Shown here: piece by piece, positions 1 to 11,355 of the stretch
Layout: each line of letters begins with the position of its first letter
Numbering within the stretch: the stretch's first letter is position 1
Assembly: GCA_030248215.1 (NCBI GenBank)
Contig: JASANG010001603.1
Location: 1 to 64,000 of the forward strand
DNA: 64,000 bases
Direction of reading: 5' to 3'
From: Enoplolaimus lenunculus
Lineage: Eukaryota > Nematoda > Enoplea > Enoplida > Thoracostomopsidae
The notes under the pieces: model-generated
The model's input: the letters and a program-made list of their open reading frames with translations, nothing else
What the model was told of the DNA's origin: nothing
The model's database searches: none
Translations under genes and position numbers: made by a program

Positions 1-1330
1 AACCTTTTCCTTTTTCAGCCTGTATTCCTTGTTATTTTCCACAACACGATCGTTCAGATCCTGTGTTTCCAATAACAACCTTTTCCTTTTACTCTCCAGA
101 AATTCCTTTCTCCTTCTTCCAACTATTCCTTTTCACACCGACCACCATCTAAATCAGCATCGAGACCGTCGTGGTCACCATGTGAGAAGTTCGTCATTTT
201 AGCTCAAGCCTGTACCCTGTATCGCCTGTTATGTTCTTTCCTCGATGTATGCTTATCGCTCTGATTTAGTAAACGCGGCCGGTAAATATTTATTAAAAAT
301 CCCAACCCGAAACCCGTATGACACCAAATATTCAATATTTAATACCAGCAAATTACAGGTTATGCAATTTAACTGGCAACCCGAGCCGGAATCCTTAAAG
401 CCGACGCCTGAATCTGGTTTAATCCAGCCACTGGCTTCACCGTTACTAATATTTTTGCCGTTTTCCAGAATCCGTGCAATTCTAACCCCGTTAGAATTAC
501 ACCCTGTTAAACCGTGTACCCTAACCCCGTTAGAGTTACACCAAATTTCCGACCAATCTAACCCCGTTAATTTGGCCCAGCCGTTGTAGAATAATAAATC
601 TAACCCCGTTAGATTTATTAGACTACTTTTCCCAGGTTCTCCGGTAATGCCCAAGTTTCCCGTTTAACGCATAACACCAGTATCCAATACTGGGTAATTC
701 CTGCGCCCTGCGCAATACACCTGTAACCGTACGCCTGATTTCCTTCACATGTTAAGCCACCGTGACTAAATTTAACTTAATTTGATTCAATCTTACTTAC
801 CGCGACCCGTACAAGTTCAACAAAACTAGGTAAAATAAACTATATGACGCGCACCAAAATTAAGACCACAAAATCAGCAACCGTTTCTACCAGCCAGGAA
901 GATAATAATGATTCCGGTCCTGGCTACCCATATTCCTCTCGACCTCATTTGCATTTCTGCCGACACCCACAATTGGGTGTCCGCGATGCGGTTGAGGTCC
1001 AGAGCCACACACCGGTTTCCTTTGCCACAACACATTACAACAACAACAATACTAGTCACTCACAACATTAAAGCACCATATTGGTGCTGACATAGCCTAG
1101 CTATGTCCTTAGTCGCAAAATAGGCCAAAACTAAATGCAACATTAATCAACGAGTACTAAATGGCCACGCAGGGCCCAGGTAAGTTTACATTGCGGACAC
1201 AGCCGCCATAGCATAGATTTACCAGTTTTTACGCCTTGTAGCCACGCCTTAGCCTAACTTAAGTTCTAAGAGAGACTAGGTGGAGCCAGGGACTCCCTTA
1301 AGGTGGGGTTTTGATATAGGGTTTTATTTT
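1..1330. other. Unclassified repeat-like DNA
   Basis: No convincing gene is visible. Positions 481-618 hold four or more copies of the near-palindrome CTAACCCCGTTAGA separated by short variable spacers. A second palindrome (GACATAGC/GCTATGTC type) lies near 1088-1106. The segment ends at about 1290-1320 in a TGGAGCCAGGGACTCCC motif followed by T-rich sequence. Open frames here are short, overlap on both strands and resemble nothing I recognise. It could be the end of a mobile element entering from outside the window. Confidence 0.4.
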
Positions 1331-1399
1331 ATATTTTAGTTTTAGTTTGAAATAGGTTTAAGTGTGGCACAGCCGCCTACAGTCACGTGAAATAATCAG

Positions 1400-1870
1400 A
1401 CATATTGTTGAATATCATATGATATTCCAAATTAACAGCATATCGGATATGATATTCAAAGACGGATTTGGAGTATCATATGATATTCCATTATGTAGTT
1501 TAAGACGTATACAATCCGCTAAAATTTTGAATATTCCCTCCCAAATTCGAATTTTTCTGCCAAAATTTGAATTTGCCGCCAAATTTGAATTTTCCCGCCA
1601 AAATTTGAATTTCCCGCCAAAATTTGAATTTCCCGCCAAAATTTGAATTTCCCACCAAAATTTGAATTTCCCGCCAATTACATGTCGATTAGTATTATAT
1701 GATATTCCAAACCTAGTTATGCAGCTGACTCAGTAGACATTTTCAAAATGATCATATGATATTGACAGACAACGTAGGGAATATCATACGATATTGAAAG
1801 ACAAAACGTGACCGATACGTGATGTTAGCAGACAACCACTGTTTTTTTAATATCATATTGGGTTACATCG
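1400..1870. repeat. ATCATATGATATTCC repeats around an E2F-like minisatellite
   Basis: Palindromic copies of AATATCATATGATATTCC and variants occur near 1405, 1430, 1471, 1692, 1750, 1781 and 1850. Between them (about 1545-1675) lies a tandem array of an 18-19-bp unit, CAAAATTTGAATTTCCCGC. On the minus strand each unit reads TTGGCGGGAAATTCAAATT, close to the E2F consensus TTTSSCGC. A single pair of the ATCATATGAT repeats also occurs at 20103-20150. Confidence 0.6.
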
Positions 1871-1950
1871 CAGACTAAATGTTACCCAATATATACAACG
1901 TGATAAAACGTGGCCCAGCTGCACCATTTATAACGTGAACCCCGCATTAC

Positions 1951-3108
1951 CATAGTCCCGACTCCAGTCGACGTTCCATCAATAATTCCACGAACAGTCT
2001 TTTTGAGCCTTGAAATTCGTGATTCGTCCCTATCTCCAGCGATCGCTTTGTTTTTTGACAATTTGCCGACACTTTTTGCCGCATCTGAATCTAAAACAAT
2101 TCCAGTACTAACGTCCAACGCTTGGATATCAGTGTTCGATACAACTGATGTTTTTGTGTTGCTGTTATTATTTTCATCATTTGTCTCTTTATCCGTAGCC
2201 GCTTTTGAACTAAACCGCCTTCGTTTCCAAAATAGCGGCCGTGATTTTAAGTGTCCTTCGCCAGTTTTAGATGCTTCATATCGTTGACTTCCTTTCAATC
2301 GTATACTTTTCTGGTTATTTTTATTTTCATCATACATATCAACAACATCGTCCGGAAAACAGCTCGTGCATAAATGTGACCCGTACGTAGGAAGCACCTC
2401 CCAGTAGTCAAGTTCTCGTAGAAACAACTCGATGCAGACTGATTTTCGACAATGGATTTCGCCTGTTTGATAGAATTCAACAATCGCTTTGAATAGCGAC
2501 GATGGACGATCAAAATGAAGTTCGTTGCCTGCGTTTTGAACAATTTTGAAATTTTCATCATATTTCAACGGTTGATTTGAGGTCGCAACCGCGTCAAGTT
2601 TCGCCGGTTTGCTGATTGTCGGCGTTTCTTTGATCTTCGAACCGGTTGTGGCGTTATTATCTTCGACTGTCGATGCTGCTTTGTTGATTCGTTGCACTTC
2701 TTTGATTTGTGAACCGTTTGCGACATCTCTTTGATATTCATCAACCGCTGTCTTCTTGAGCGGAGTTGTCTCTTTCATCTTCAAACTGGTTTCGGTGTCT
2801 CTTTGATCTTCGACGTCGGCAATATATTCAACAGATTGATTTTTGTTTTGACGAGATGTTGATGCATCATCGTTCGCTGTGTTGTTATCGAGTTTTGGCA
2901 ATTTTCGGTGTCGATTCCATCGCGATTGTAGTATTTTGGCGAGTTTTGTTGCCGGATACCGTAAAATGCTTGCGCGATACAATCGAAACGATCGGCCACC
3001 AACGTTAACCACCACAAGTTGATCGGGCATCACGCCAGGCGAATCGACATTGTCTGAAATCAAATTGGTGAATTTTTTACTCTTCATGAACCGAAATATC
3101 AAAGACAT
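1951..3108 (-). CDS. Voltage-gated K+ channel T1 (tetramerisation) domain exon
   Basis: This exon encodes the cytoplasmic T1/BTB domain that tetramerises Kv channel subunits. The first half, VVVNVGGRSFRLYRASIL followed by KLAKIL, is the T1 strand and helix. The second half, NELHFDRPSSLFKAIVEFY then HCRKSVC, ends in a zinc site of the non-Shaker type (HX5C, then about 21 residues, then CXXC instead of the usual CC). About 120 charged, low-complexity residues separate the two halves, which is unusual. The first in-frame ATG is at 3108; a second ATG 29 residues on lies just before the domain. A donor (ATG|GTAATG) after 1951 is the likely exon end, because the frame downstream stops without membrane segments. 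The ISRLKK motif near the end resembles the pre-S1 linker. Later exons are not visible. A BTB-only KCTD protein is the alternative. Confidence 0.7.
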
Positions 3109-3119
3109 CGCATTCACTG

Positions 3120-3328
3120 CACTACAAAAACTGGTGAATCATATTGATTCTCTCCGAAATAGGCTCTACGGGATTACACAAACTGAGTCAAATTTGACTC
3201 TGCCAAGTCAAAAGTTTGACTCAGCGATTCAAATTTGACTCTGACGGAGTCTAATTTAACTCAGTTTGTGTAGTCGCGTCCAGCCTATTTCGGATAGAGT
3301 CAATTTGAATCACGATTTTTTTGTAGTG
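3120..3328. mobile_element. MITE, family S (GAGTCAA type)
   Basis: Imperfect terminal inverted repeats CACTACAAAAA...TTTTTTGTAGTG enclose inverted copies of GAGTCAAATTTGACTC. Its edge lies 12 bp upstream of the first Kv ATG, so the 5' UTR or promoter of that exon must run through or start in it. Better preserved copies at 14451 and 17213 are flanked by TA. Confidence 0.75.
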
Positions 3329-3554
3329 TAATTTATTAATTGGAAACTTCTAATAATTCAACATTTATACAACTTGCAACAATTGGTTTTAGTGTTTACA
3401 TGTTATTTCGGTATTATCTCAAAAAATGAACTATTTTTTATTCTAAATTAAGTGATGTTTTTAGCATTTTGAAGTTACATACTCGTCGTTTTGAGTCGGC
3501 TCAACCAAGTGTGGATATATAATCGCTATTTAACAAGAGCGTTCTCGTCAGAAC

Positions 3555-4156
3555 ACTGTGTAGAATAAAATGTACCCGGCACGCGTTGCGTTTTTGCACT
3601 ACGCCCCTTTATTTAAAGGGAGGTACAAACGGCGCGAACATAGCACATTATGTATGCGGCATCAAACGTGCTACGCTTATACTTGAATGGGATCGGCCGA
3701 AAACGCAACACCCGGTGATACATTTTGTACCGTGCGGGAGCCAAAGAGTTGCACACTCTTTTCATTATACACTCTTGGTTAAACCAAGAGTGGAATATGG
3801 TTTCAAAGAGAGTGTAAGCCACGTGTATTTTTGGAAAATGCACACTCTTATCTTCGATTCTCGGTTAAACCAAGAGTGGATGATCACTCTAACAAGAGTG
3901 TGCAACTACCGAAATTCGTGTGGTACAAAATGTACCACCCAACGTCGCATTTTTGGCTAACCCCCTTATTTAGGGGGAGTAGTTGATGTTTGAAACGTAG
4001 AATGCGCGTGCTTCAAAAATTATAAACGGAATTAGCTTTCAACTGCAACATTTCAATGTGTAAAATTGAAAAATTGTCAAACCTGACCCCCAACTTAAAT
4101 AAGGGGGGGAAGAATAAAAACACAACGCGTGCCGGGTACATTCTGTTCTACACAGA
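3555..4156. mobile_element. MITE-like element, family M (CACGCGTTGCG)
   Basis: The left end, TGTACCCGGCACGCGTTGCG (from about 3570), is matched in inverted orientation by CAACGCGTGCCGGGTACATT near 4122-4142. Inside are a near-perfect hairpin (ACTCTTGGTT/AACCAAGAGT, about 3768-3792), a second copy near 3860, and paired runs of CCCC/GGGG. The same modules recur near 4256, 12790, 25200, 34110, 44300, 49740 and 50600. Confidence 0.55.
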
Positions 4157-4255
4157 ATGTACCCTGTTGCACACTCTTGTTATAATGAGTGATCATCGAC
4201 TCTTGGTAAACCAAGACTAGATGATCACTCTTTATAACAAGAGTATGCAACTGTG

Positions 4256-4497
4256 TACATTCTGCGTATTAAAGAATGTACCCGGCACGCGTTCCGTTTT
4301 TGGCCTACCCTCCCTTGTTTAGGGGGTCTGTATGCAGTTTTATATCGTAGTAATGCTAGGAGCAAATTGTAACTCCCCTTGTTTAAGGGGGGAGGTGTAC
4401 TGACGCATACTGTTAATCTCTTGCATAAACCCCCCCTGATTGAGGGGGGCGGGGGTCGAACAAAAATCCAACGCGTGCTGGTACATTAGTACCATGC
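4256..4497. mobile_element. Second family M copy
   Basis: It is bounded by TGTACCCGGCACGCGTTCCG on the left and CAACGCGTGCTGGTACATT on the right, in inverted orientation. Interior C- and G-runs (CCCCTTGTTTAAGGGG type) could pair. The interval 4160-4256 repeats the AACCAAGA hairpin module seen in the neighbouring copy. Confidence 0.5.
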
Positions 4498-4559
4498 ACA
4501 GCCCAAGCAGTTGCACACTCTTCGGCAAGGTGGACATCATCGACTCTTGGTTAAACTAA

Positions 4560-4890
4560 CTATGTTTTCGATTAAACATTTCGAACCAAATAAGATATGT
4601 TTGATAATTAAAATAAACAAATATTCTTAAAGAATAACACTGGAGCAAAGCGTTTCAAAAACAAATACAGAACTGAAAAAGGCCAAATTCTGTGAAAATA
4701 TGACTTGCCCGGTGTGTAACAAGTTACCATAGAAAAGATTAGGAAATATTCTCACTGTTTTTGGCTTTGATCTAAAAATAATATGTAAATTGGGAAAACT
4801 TTATTAAATTCATAATACAGAAATGCGACTTTCACTGTGGGTAGAGAAAAGTTTTCGAATATTTACGAAAACAACGTTGAGAGCGAATAT
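4560..4890. other. AT-rich spacer
   Basis: I see no gene, splice-bounded exon or clear repeat in this AT-rich stretch. Confidence 0.5.
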
Positions 4891-4897
4891 TGGTCAA

Positions 4898-5406
4898 CAC
4901 TGTAACTTCCAGTGAGTTGATTAATAAACTCAGAGAACGAATTGGTCATTTTTGATTATTCCTAATAGTAAATAACAATAAACATTAACTCATTCTGTGC
5001 TGATTTATCCCTTTCTCATATGAATATTTTCTATTTCCCCTGAGACCTACTTTTATGCTAGGATTCGAACTCCAGTGACTGGAGTAGGAGGCGTATACCA
5101 TCACCACTCAGCTATAGGAGCTTGACGCTCGAGCCCGAGGGGTGCTCTCACGTCTTGTGGTGATTTAGTACTATGTACACGTGTTGCAATTCTTAAGCAC
5201 TATGCGATATATACTATTTAACGTATATACACTGCGGCGAGTTGCCTATAGGCAACTCAATGTGAAAAGGGGTTAATTCCGGGTGAATTGTTTAACTCAG
5301 AATGAGTTTAATGAATTCAGCCTTTTGTGTTCTGACGGTCCTAATTGAATGCTCAGTGCTTCAACTCATTCTGAGTTAAACTCAATTCAATGGAGTTTTG
5401 ACAGTG
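4898..5406. mobile_element. MITE, family L (TTAACTCAGAATGAGTT), SINE-interrupted
   Basis: The ends CACTGTAACTTCCAGTGAG and TGGAGTTTTGACAGTG and the internal inverted TTAACTCAGAATGAGTT units mark a family-L MITE. Intact copies are about 240 bp; this one is longer because a tRNA-derived SINE sits in its middle. Confidence 0.75.
5003..5121 (-). mobile_element. tRNA-derived SINE
   Basis: On the minus strand the head GCTCCTATAGCTGAGTGG looks like a tRNA 5' end with a pol III A box. GAGTTCGAATCC (5061-5072) is a B box. The tail AGAAAATATTCATATGAGAA is shared with the copy near 7580. The 3' acceptor arm does not pair with the head, so this is SINE or tRNA-pseudogene sequence and not a working tRNA gene. 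Confidence 0.6.
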
Positions 5407-5409
5407 AAA

Positions 5410-7240
5410 GTTAGATACAAGTTGCAGTGTTCCGTCAAAGCAATTTAGGGCAGAGCCAAATGATTTTGAAAACGAGCAAGTTTTGAATACTGATTGACCA
5501 TGAAGGGTAATTTTTATTCATGGCCAGATTTCGTAATAATTTGAGCTGACTTACACTGCGCTTAAGTGACGTTAATAATTAGGGAACATTAATTTCTTGG
5601 GGCTTTTATAATTTATCAGCTGCATAATCTGACCCATACAAAGATCAGGGGTGGAACGGTTTTCTGCGGAACTGTAATAGAGCATTAAACTTAAGCGTTA
5701 GACTAATTTTTTACTTACGCTTAGTTTAAAAGCTTAGGCTTAGGCATAGTCTCATTAGGCTTACGCTTAGAAGATCAAAAATAGGTTTGGTGAAAACAAG
5801 TGGGTCAAACCGAATCAGCTTCGGGCTGTGCATTTCAGCAGTGCATTAATAAATCTATTTTTTACTAAAATACTCAAACAAAATTTTAAAACATTTAGCC
5901 AATTTACCAAAATAACCTTTAAACAGTCTTAAATTAGTAATTTTCGCATTCGGACGGAGGTAAAATTGGTATACCGACAAATAAAATGCTCTTAATAGAC
6001 ACGGCCTTCAGGCTGTCTGAGTGAAATACTCTCGCCGTTTGCGAATGTATTACAGGATAAACAGAAACGTGCGAAAAAAAATTGCCAGTTTGTTTCAAAT
6101 CTTTTGCCGGATTACTTTCAGGATACGGATTGGAAGTCCGGGTTGAAAAATTTAAGATCTGCCTGTGGGTGGAAAATTAAACGAATCAAACGCGTTCAAA
6201 TTAACAATTCAACACCAATTTGAGTACTTATTTGCTCCACGTTCTCATTCTGAGTATTAAATATCTGCTATTCCGACGCAGTTTTAAACATGGATCCAAA
6301 ATAAATTTAAAATTTTAATTATAAATTCAAGTGTTTGAGTGTCACTGAGCGATTTGTCAACAAATGCCGGAAATGTCCAATGACGGATCCGTTCACCAAG
6401 GGAGCCAGGGGGGGCTTAAAATTCGAATTCAAGTATTTGAGTTTCCCTGAATGGAAAAAACTTTGGCCCCTCCCATAAGAAAGTTTCAACCTTGAACGAA
6501 AACCCTTGTATGTCCCTTCAGAAGAATTTTTAGCCCCCCTAGCAAGGTGAGCAGGCTACGGACCTGGTCGGATCAGGATATTGTATCAGCGATCTGTGTA
6601 AGTTTAGTGCTAAATCATAATACAAAATATCGTTTAATGTCCGTCCAGCGAGGTAATCTTTTCTTTTTTATTTACTTTTACCGTTTGGGTCTTTCCTGCG
6701 TGGAGCCTACGGAGAGAAGATACTCAAGGACAGGCTAAGACTACAGATTGACGTAGACCTGCGTTTTTCATTATTTGTTTTATATAATCCAATTAAATCT
6801 ACTCGCTTACCACCATAGCTTAGTGATTCGTCGATCCGCCGGTAGAATTGACAACTTTAACCATTTTCTACATGGCTTTATGCGAGGTTCACGTTACCGA
6901 TTGTGCGCGTGCCCCTCTGTTTCTCACCCACACAGGGGGAGAACATACATATATAAACCAGCCACATCACTTGTAATCTCTTTTACATGCTTATTAAAAT
7001 ATTAAAAAAAAAAAAAACAAACAGACAAAAAACCAAACACAAACAAATATTAAAGACAGCTTGACTCTACCCATATGGGTAGGTCAATATTTTCAAAAAC
7101 CTAGCTATGTGCAACATTTTAACTTTTCTTGTACCCATATGGTAACAAAAAAGTTAGTGTGAACCGCAATGCAAGTGACAAAACAACCAACCATTTTCTA
7201 CATGGCTTTAGACTATAAGCAACGCGGTGCAAACTGTGTA
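5410..7240. other. Intergenic repeats, no gene seen
   Basis: This stretch contains a decayed hexamer-bearing family-H MITE at about 5630-5800 (AAGATCAGGGGTGGAACGG at one end, CTTAGG repeats inside). A fragment of the GCAAGGTGAGC...GGCTACGG repeat lies at about 6470-6575, and an A-rich run at about 7003-7060. Open frames are short and unremarkable. Confidence 0.5.
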
Positions 7241-7470
7241 CACTGTAAATTTCAGTGAAATGATTTTAACTCAGAATGAGTTGGATCACTCAGTCTGAGT
7301 TAGAACTATCAGAACTCAGAAGTTTAAGTTGACTCAATTCATTCTGAGTTAATTAATCAACTCATCCAGGGTCAATTCAACTCAGATTGAGTTAATGTTT
7401 ACTGATATTAATTTAGAAATAATCAACTCGCTTGCTGAATTAATTAATCAAATCAGTCGAATTTACAGTG
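7241..7470. mobile_element. MITE, family L, intact
   Basis: The ends are CACTGTAAATTTCAGTG and CGAATTTACAGTG, and both flanks are TA (7239-7240 and 7471-7472). The inside is made of inverted ACTCAGAATGAGTT units. A TA target with short inverted ends fits the Tc1/mariner superfamily, which is an inference since no transposase is seen. Confidence 0.85.
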
Positions 7471-7579
7471 TAAGTACGCGAAATACTACACAAAGCGCTT
7501 TCTGTAACAATTATAATGTGTACAGAACACGATATGTCCATGAGATGTGAAAGGAAATCCCTTGAGTTAATGTTTAACC

Positions 7580-7690
7580 GTCAATCACTATGTGATGATG
7601 GTAAACGCCTTATACCCCGAGGTTCAAATCTCAGTTACAATCTTGATCTTAGATGAAGTAGAAAATATTCATGTGAGAAACGGATAAAGA
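7580..7690 (+). mobile_element. tRNA-derived SINE, second copy
   Basis: A box-like TATGTGATGATGGTAA and B box GAGGTTCAAATCTC are followed by the tail GAAAATATTCATGTGAGAAA, the same tail as the minus-strand copy at 5003-5121. Confidence 0.55.
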
Positions 7691-7746
7691 TTTTTAGTAC
7701 AAAAAATTAAAAAAATTTCATCGTGCTCACGGTTGACGTTAGGTAA

Positions 7747-7990
7747 CACTGTAAATTTCAGTGAGTTGATTTTAACTCAGAATGCGTTGAACCCAACACA
7801 AAGCGTGAGCTCTGAATAGGTGTTTCAGAACTCAAAATTCTGAATCGACTGAAGTCATTTTGAGTCTTAATTAATCAACTCACCCGGAAATAAATTCAGC
7901 TGCAAGCGAGTTGATGTTTTACTCAGAGATCACCAGAAATGACAAATTCGATGTCAGAGTAGACTAATCAACTCAATGGAATTTACAGTG
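7747..7990. mobile_element. MITE, family L
   Basis: The ends CACTGTAAATTTCAGTGAG and GGAATTTACAGTG enclose the same inverted ACTCA units as the copy at 7241; sequence between copies has drifted moderately. Confidence 0.8.
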
Positions 7991-8264
7991 ATGCAAAAAC
8001 TTGCAGTGTGAACAAAGTTGTCAACGTAGGATTTAACGCAATTACACGATTTATCTTTAGCAGTGGGTTATCACTGAATAAAGATTAAACGATAACGTAG
8101 AAGAAGGCTTGGAACAAAAGCGGAAACAATTACTATAACATTTGCATTTTGCCGGCAAATGGTTAAAGTACCGGTCACCCATTAATTCTCATGATTTTCA
8201 TATTTGGGCCAAATGTACCAGTGCTTTTGCTATTTTATATGTTGCATGTGACGTAATTATTTTC

Positions 8265-8461
8265 GGCGCATGTATAGAACGGGGCCGGAACAGTAGTATA
8301 AGCATATTCCTAAGCCTACGCCTAAGCCTAAGCGTATGGATGAGCCTATTCCTATTCCTAAGCCTAAGCCTAAGCTTAAGCAACAAAATTAGTGTTTACC
8401 TTAAACTGACTCTATTATAGCCCCTCCGGAAAACGATCCAGCCCTGTTCTATACATGGGCC
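8265..8461. mobile_element. hAT-like MITE with CTTAGG hexamers (family H)
   Basis: The ends GGCGCATGTATAGAACGGGG and CCCTGTTCTATACATGGGCC are inverted repeats. They are bracketed by an exact 8-bp duplication, TTATTTTC (8257-8264 and 8462-8469), as expected for hAT insertion. The core is CCTAAG hexamers broken by CGTATGGATGAGCCTATTC. Open frames across the hexamers are low-complexity artefacts. Confidence 0.85.
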
Positions 8462-8813
8462 TTATTTTCTCGGTAGAAGCCAGTATTCTCAAATATGTGT
8501 GGCACCTATCGCCAATACTAGCGAAACCAGCGGTGGGGGGGGGGCGTTTCTTGTGATAAATTGGTAACGTCCCTATGTTACAATTTTTCCCACTCAGAAA
8601 ATTGACACATATATAGCATAACAGTGAAAATTGCGTTTAATTACTTTTGCCAGCCAGTCCCGCCGTCAGAAATTTTTGCATTCGCCGTTGGTCGCCTGTT
8701 TGTAATAACAGGAGTCTCCGGTGATCAATTCTACAAGAGTATGCAATTGCTGGAATTTGCATGGTATAATAAGTACCAAAGGGCGTTGCATTTTTGGTTT
8801 ACATCACCCCATT

Positions 8814-8998
8814 GGACCATGTTACTTTAAGGAGCGTCCAGACTTTTGGTGGGTCCATAAATGAGAAGGTTTAGATTCTAGATTACAGTTTTTTGCTTAG
8901 GCTTAGGCTTAGGAACACATTTTTGCAACGCTTAGGCTTAGGCTTAGGCTTAGGAATACGCTTAATCTACTGTTACGCACCTTAAAGTAACATTAGCC
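8814..8998. mobile_element. hAT-like MITE with CTTAGG hexamers, CATGTTAC subtype
   Basis: The exact 8-bp duplication ACCCCATT (8806-8813, 8999-9006) brackets ends GGACCATGTTACTTTAAGG and CCTTAAAGTAACATTAGCC. Two short CTTAGG arrays lie inside. The CATGTTAC end links this subtype to the octamer-bearing element at 30707. Confidence 0.85.
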
Positions 8999-9199
8999 AC
9001 CCCATTTATGGAGAATTGATGATAAACGGGGTAAAGTTGGCCGATTCTCGCTTTTTTTACACCGAAATGGGAAAGCCGACACTTTTCTCTCTACATTTCT
9101 TTGTATACAAAATGTACCCAGTTGCATACTCTTTTGTATTAACTCCGCTCGTGGCAATACGTTTTGAAACAAGTCACGTGCATCGACTGCAAATCTAAA

Positions 9200-9361
9200 G
9201 TTTTAGTAGCCGCCCAAACCTAACCCTAATCGAAAACCTCAGCGTACGAATCAACATATTCCTAAACCTGAACCTAAAGCCTAATTCTGCGCAATAAATT
9301 AGTCTAAAGCTTAAAGCTTAACTCCCGTGGAAAATGGCCGACCGTCATCGATACATGGGCC
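9200..9361. mobile_element. Decayed family H MITE
   Basis: Degenerate CCTAA repeats (9218-9320) and a right end CGATACATGGGCC mark a partial copy. No clear left end or target duplication is visible. Confidence 0.45.
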
Positions 9362-10860
9362 AAAAATGAAGATAATTTTTTCACATTTCTCTGAAACAGG
9401 CTTATGTAATTTATGAAACAAAGTTGGCTTTTATACTTGAGTACAACTTTAAAACCATATAAATCAGGCGAAAGTCTTAGAGTTAAAACCAAGAAATTTA
9501 TTATAAAAAACAACGACAGCTTAAGTGTTAAATTTTAAAACGATAATCTTGGCAACTGTAACTGCCAGTTCCAGCAAAACATATATATATGTATATATCT
9601 TATATAGATCTGCAGATATATATATGCATATATGTATATATATATGAAATTGCATCCGCGGTTGGATTGTACCGTCGAAATTCGATACTCGAAAAACTGA
9701 GGATTTTTGATATTTTATAAGAGCCGATGCTAAGTCGGATTTTCTCACACAAAGTTGCGCGTGGGATAAGTAATTTTTTGACAAAAACTTCAAAAAAATC
9801 TTTTGCCAGCTAAAATTACTAAACACTCGCTTAAACTAAAATTTAGGAGTGCAATATTGCTTCAATTTAGTTATATAGGTTTATTATGGAAATAAATTTT
9901 TTCCAAATCATTGCAAAATCGGAGGGGGTACAGTTCCACTGGTTTCCCCTCTTTGATGAAACAAATAAATGATTATTATACGGAAATGCCTACACAGTGA
10001 ATACTTCTATGCCGCATTGTGTCGGCAGTCTTTTAGTACCACCAGTAAATAATTTATGCGCTTTTAACGTTCGTGCAAACTTATTTTGTCATATACAACA
10101 TGGCACAGTTGATACAGTCTATTAGTAGGATTTGGTTTTGGACAGTTATAAAATATTTAAATTGCTTAAAGTTGGCCATTGTGCGATTTAAGTAAAAGAA
10201 CGGCTCTGAATTTAAGTTTATTTTTTTGTGGTTTGAAGTATTCTTCAAATTGCTAATAATTGCTAATTTTAAAAATTTGATTTTTTAACTAAAATCGCAA
10301 GCACTGATATATGTATCTTCAGATACGTATGCGAAATGACAAAATTGCAGTTTATGTGCGCAGATTCGCAGAGTTTTTTTGGACGATTTTAAGCCAATGT
10401 CGTAGACGTGTTTTAGATTTTCAAACTAAAATACACATTACATAATATGTTGTAGCGCAAATTACTAAGGGCGTCCAGAGAGAGGGGGTCGGGGAGCCGC
10501 GTCCCCCACCACCAGGATTGTGAGCTCGCTAAAGGATCCGTACGCTGAGAGTTTGATCCCCGCTTAAGCCCGCTTTTCCAGCTGCTTGGTAGAAAGGTCT
10601 GATGTCCTTGGTTTTTACCTCGACTGACAGTGAGTTTGCAATTAGGTGAACGCCAAACGCACTGACCTTACAGGATGCGGCCTCCAAATTAAAATTTCTC
10701 GGTACGCCACTGGAAATTACTACGCAAGTATTTGGCAACGCACAATAACGAGAGTGTTCTAAGAGGTGCATACGTGTGAAGTTTTAACTACAATTCTTGT
10801 CATGTAAACCAATCTTATCCTTAGAAAGTATCACACCGTCAAATAGTAAAATCTGGACCA
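9362..10860. other. Intergenic, no gene seen
   Basis: This stretch holds an alternating TA/TG microsatellite at 9578-9650 and a fragment of an unclassified repeat at about 10480-10720. The remainder is AT-rich with no splice-bounded exon that I could recognise. Confidence 0.45.
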
Positions 10861-10861
10861 C

Positions 10862-11131
10862 CCAGAGGCGGATCCAAAAAATTTTAACATCTGCCAAATA
10901 TTATGAAACGCAAAAATGGTAAGGTAGGAGGAATCTTATCATTTTATCACCAAAAAATTTTCAAAGGGCGAAAAATAGTTAGGTAGGGACCTTACCATTT
11001 TATCACAAAAAATTCTGCGAGACAATGTAACAAATAGTAAGGTACAGATGTAACCATTTTAACACAGAAAAATTTCTGACAAGGGGCGTACGCTACCCAA
11101 CCTCTGGACCCCCTAGTGCGATCGCCTCTGG
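10862..11131. mobile_element. MITE with CCAGAGGCG ends and internal ~65-bp repeats
   Basis: The ends CCAGAGGCGGATC and GCGATCGCCTCTGG are inverted. Between them are three units of about 65 bp, each with a GTAAGGTA...CATTTTATCAC core (10915, 10975, 11035). A related unit lies near 16208-16320. Confidence 0.6.
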
Positions 11132-11355
11132 TAAAACTCAAAATTTGCCCGAAATACCAATTGGAATACAAAGACTCTTGCCTTTTGAACGGTTCGTTGC
11201 TCGTTTGCCAATCGCCGTTGCATTATTAATACTGTATCGAGCATACATCCACGCAGTGTATTTTTTCATTGACTCAACCTGTTTCCAAATGAACGTCAAC
11301 GTTGCATTCAACGATTAATTGCTTAGATGAAAAAGTTAATTTCACACTACTTAAA

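Noticed and set aside
245-654. Two overlapping frames near the window start
   Set aside because: They overlap on opposite strands across CTAACCCCGTTAGA repeats and show no domain.
1951-3108. KCTD-type soluble BTB protein as the primary call
   Set aside because: The zinc-site motif HX5C with downstream cysteines, and a donor followed by non-homologous sequence, fit a Kv T1 exon better. KCTD is kept only as an alternative.
5003-5121. Functional tRNA gene
   Set aside because: A- and B-box sequences are present, but the acceptor stem does not close and a second copy with the same non-tRNA tail exists near 7580.
8880-8960. Interstitial telomere (TTAGGC) tracts
   Set aside because: The hexamers always sit inside elements with terminal repeats and target duplications, so they are transposon cargo and not former chromosome ends.
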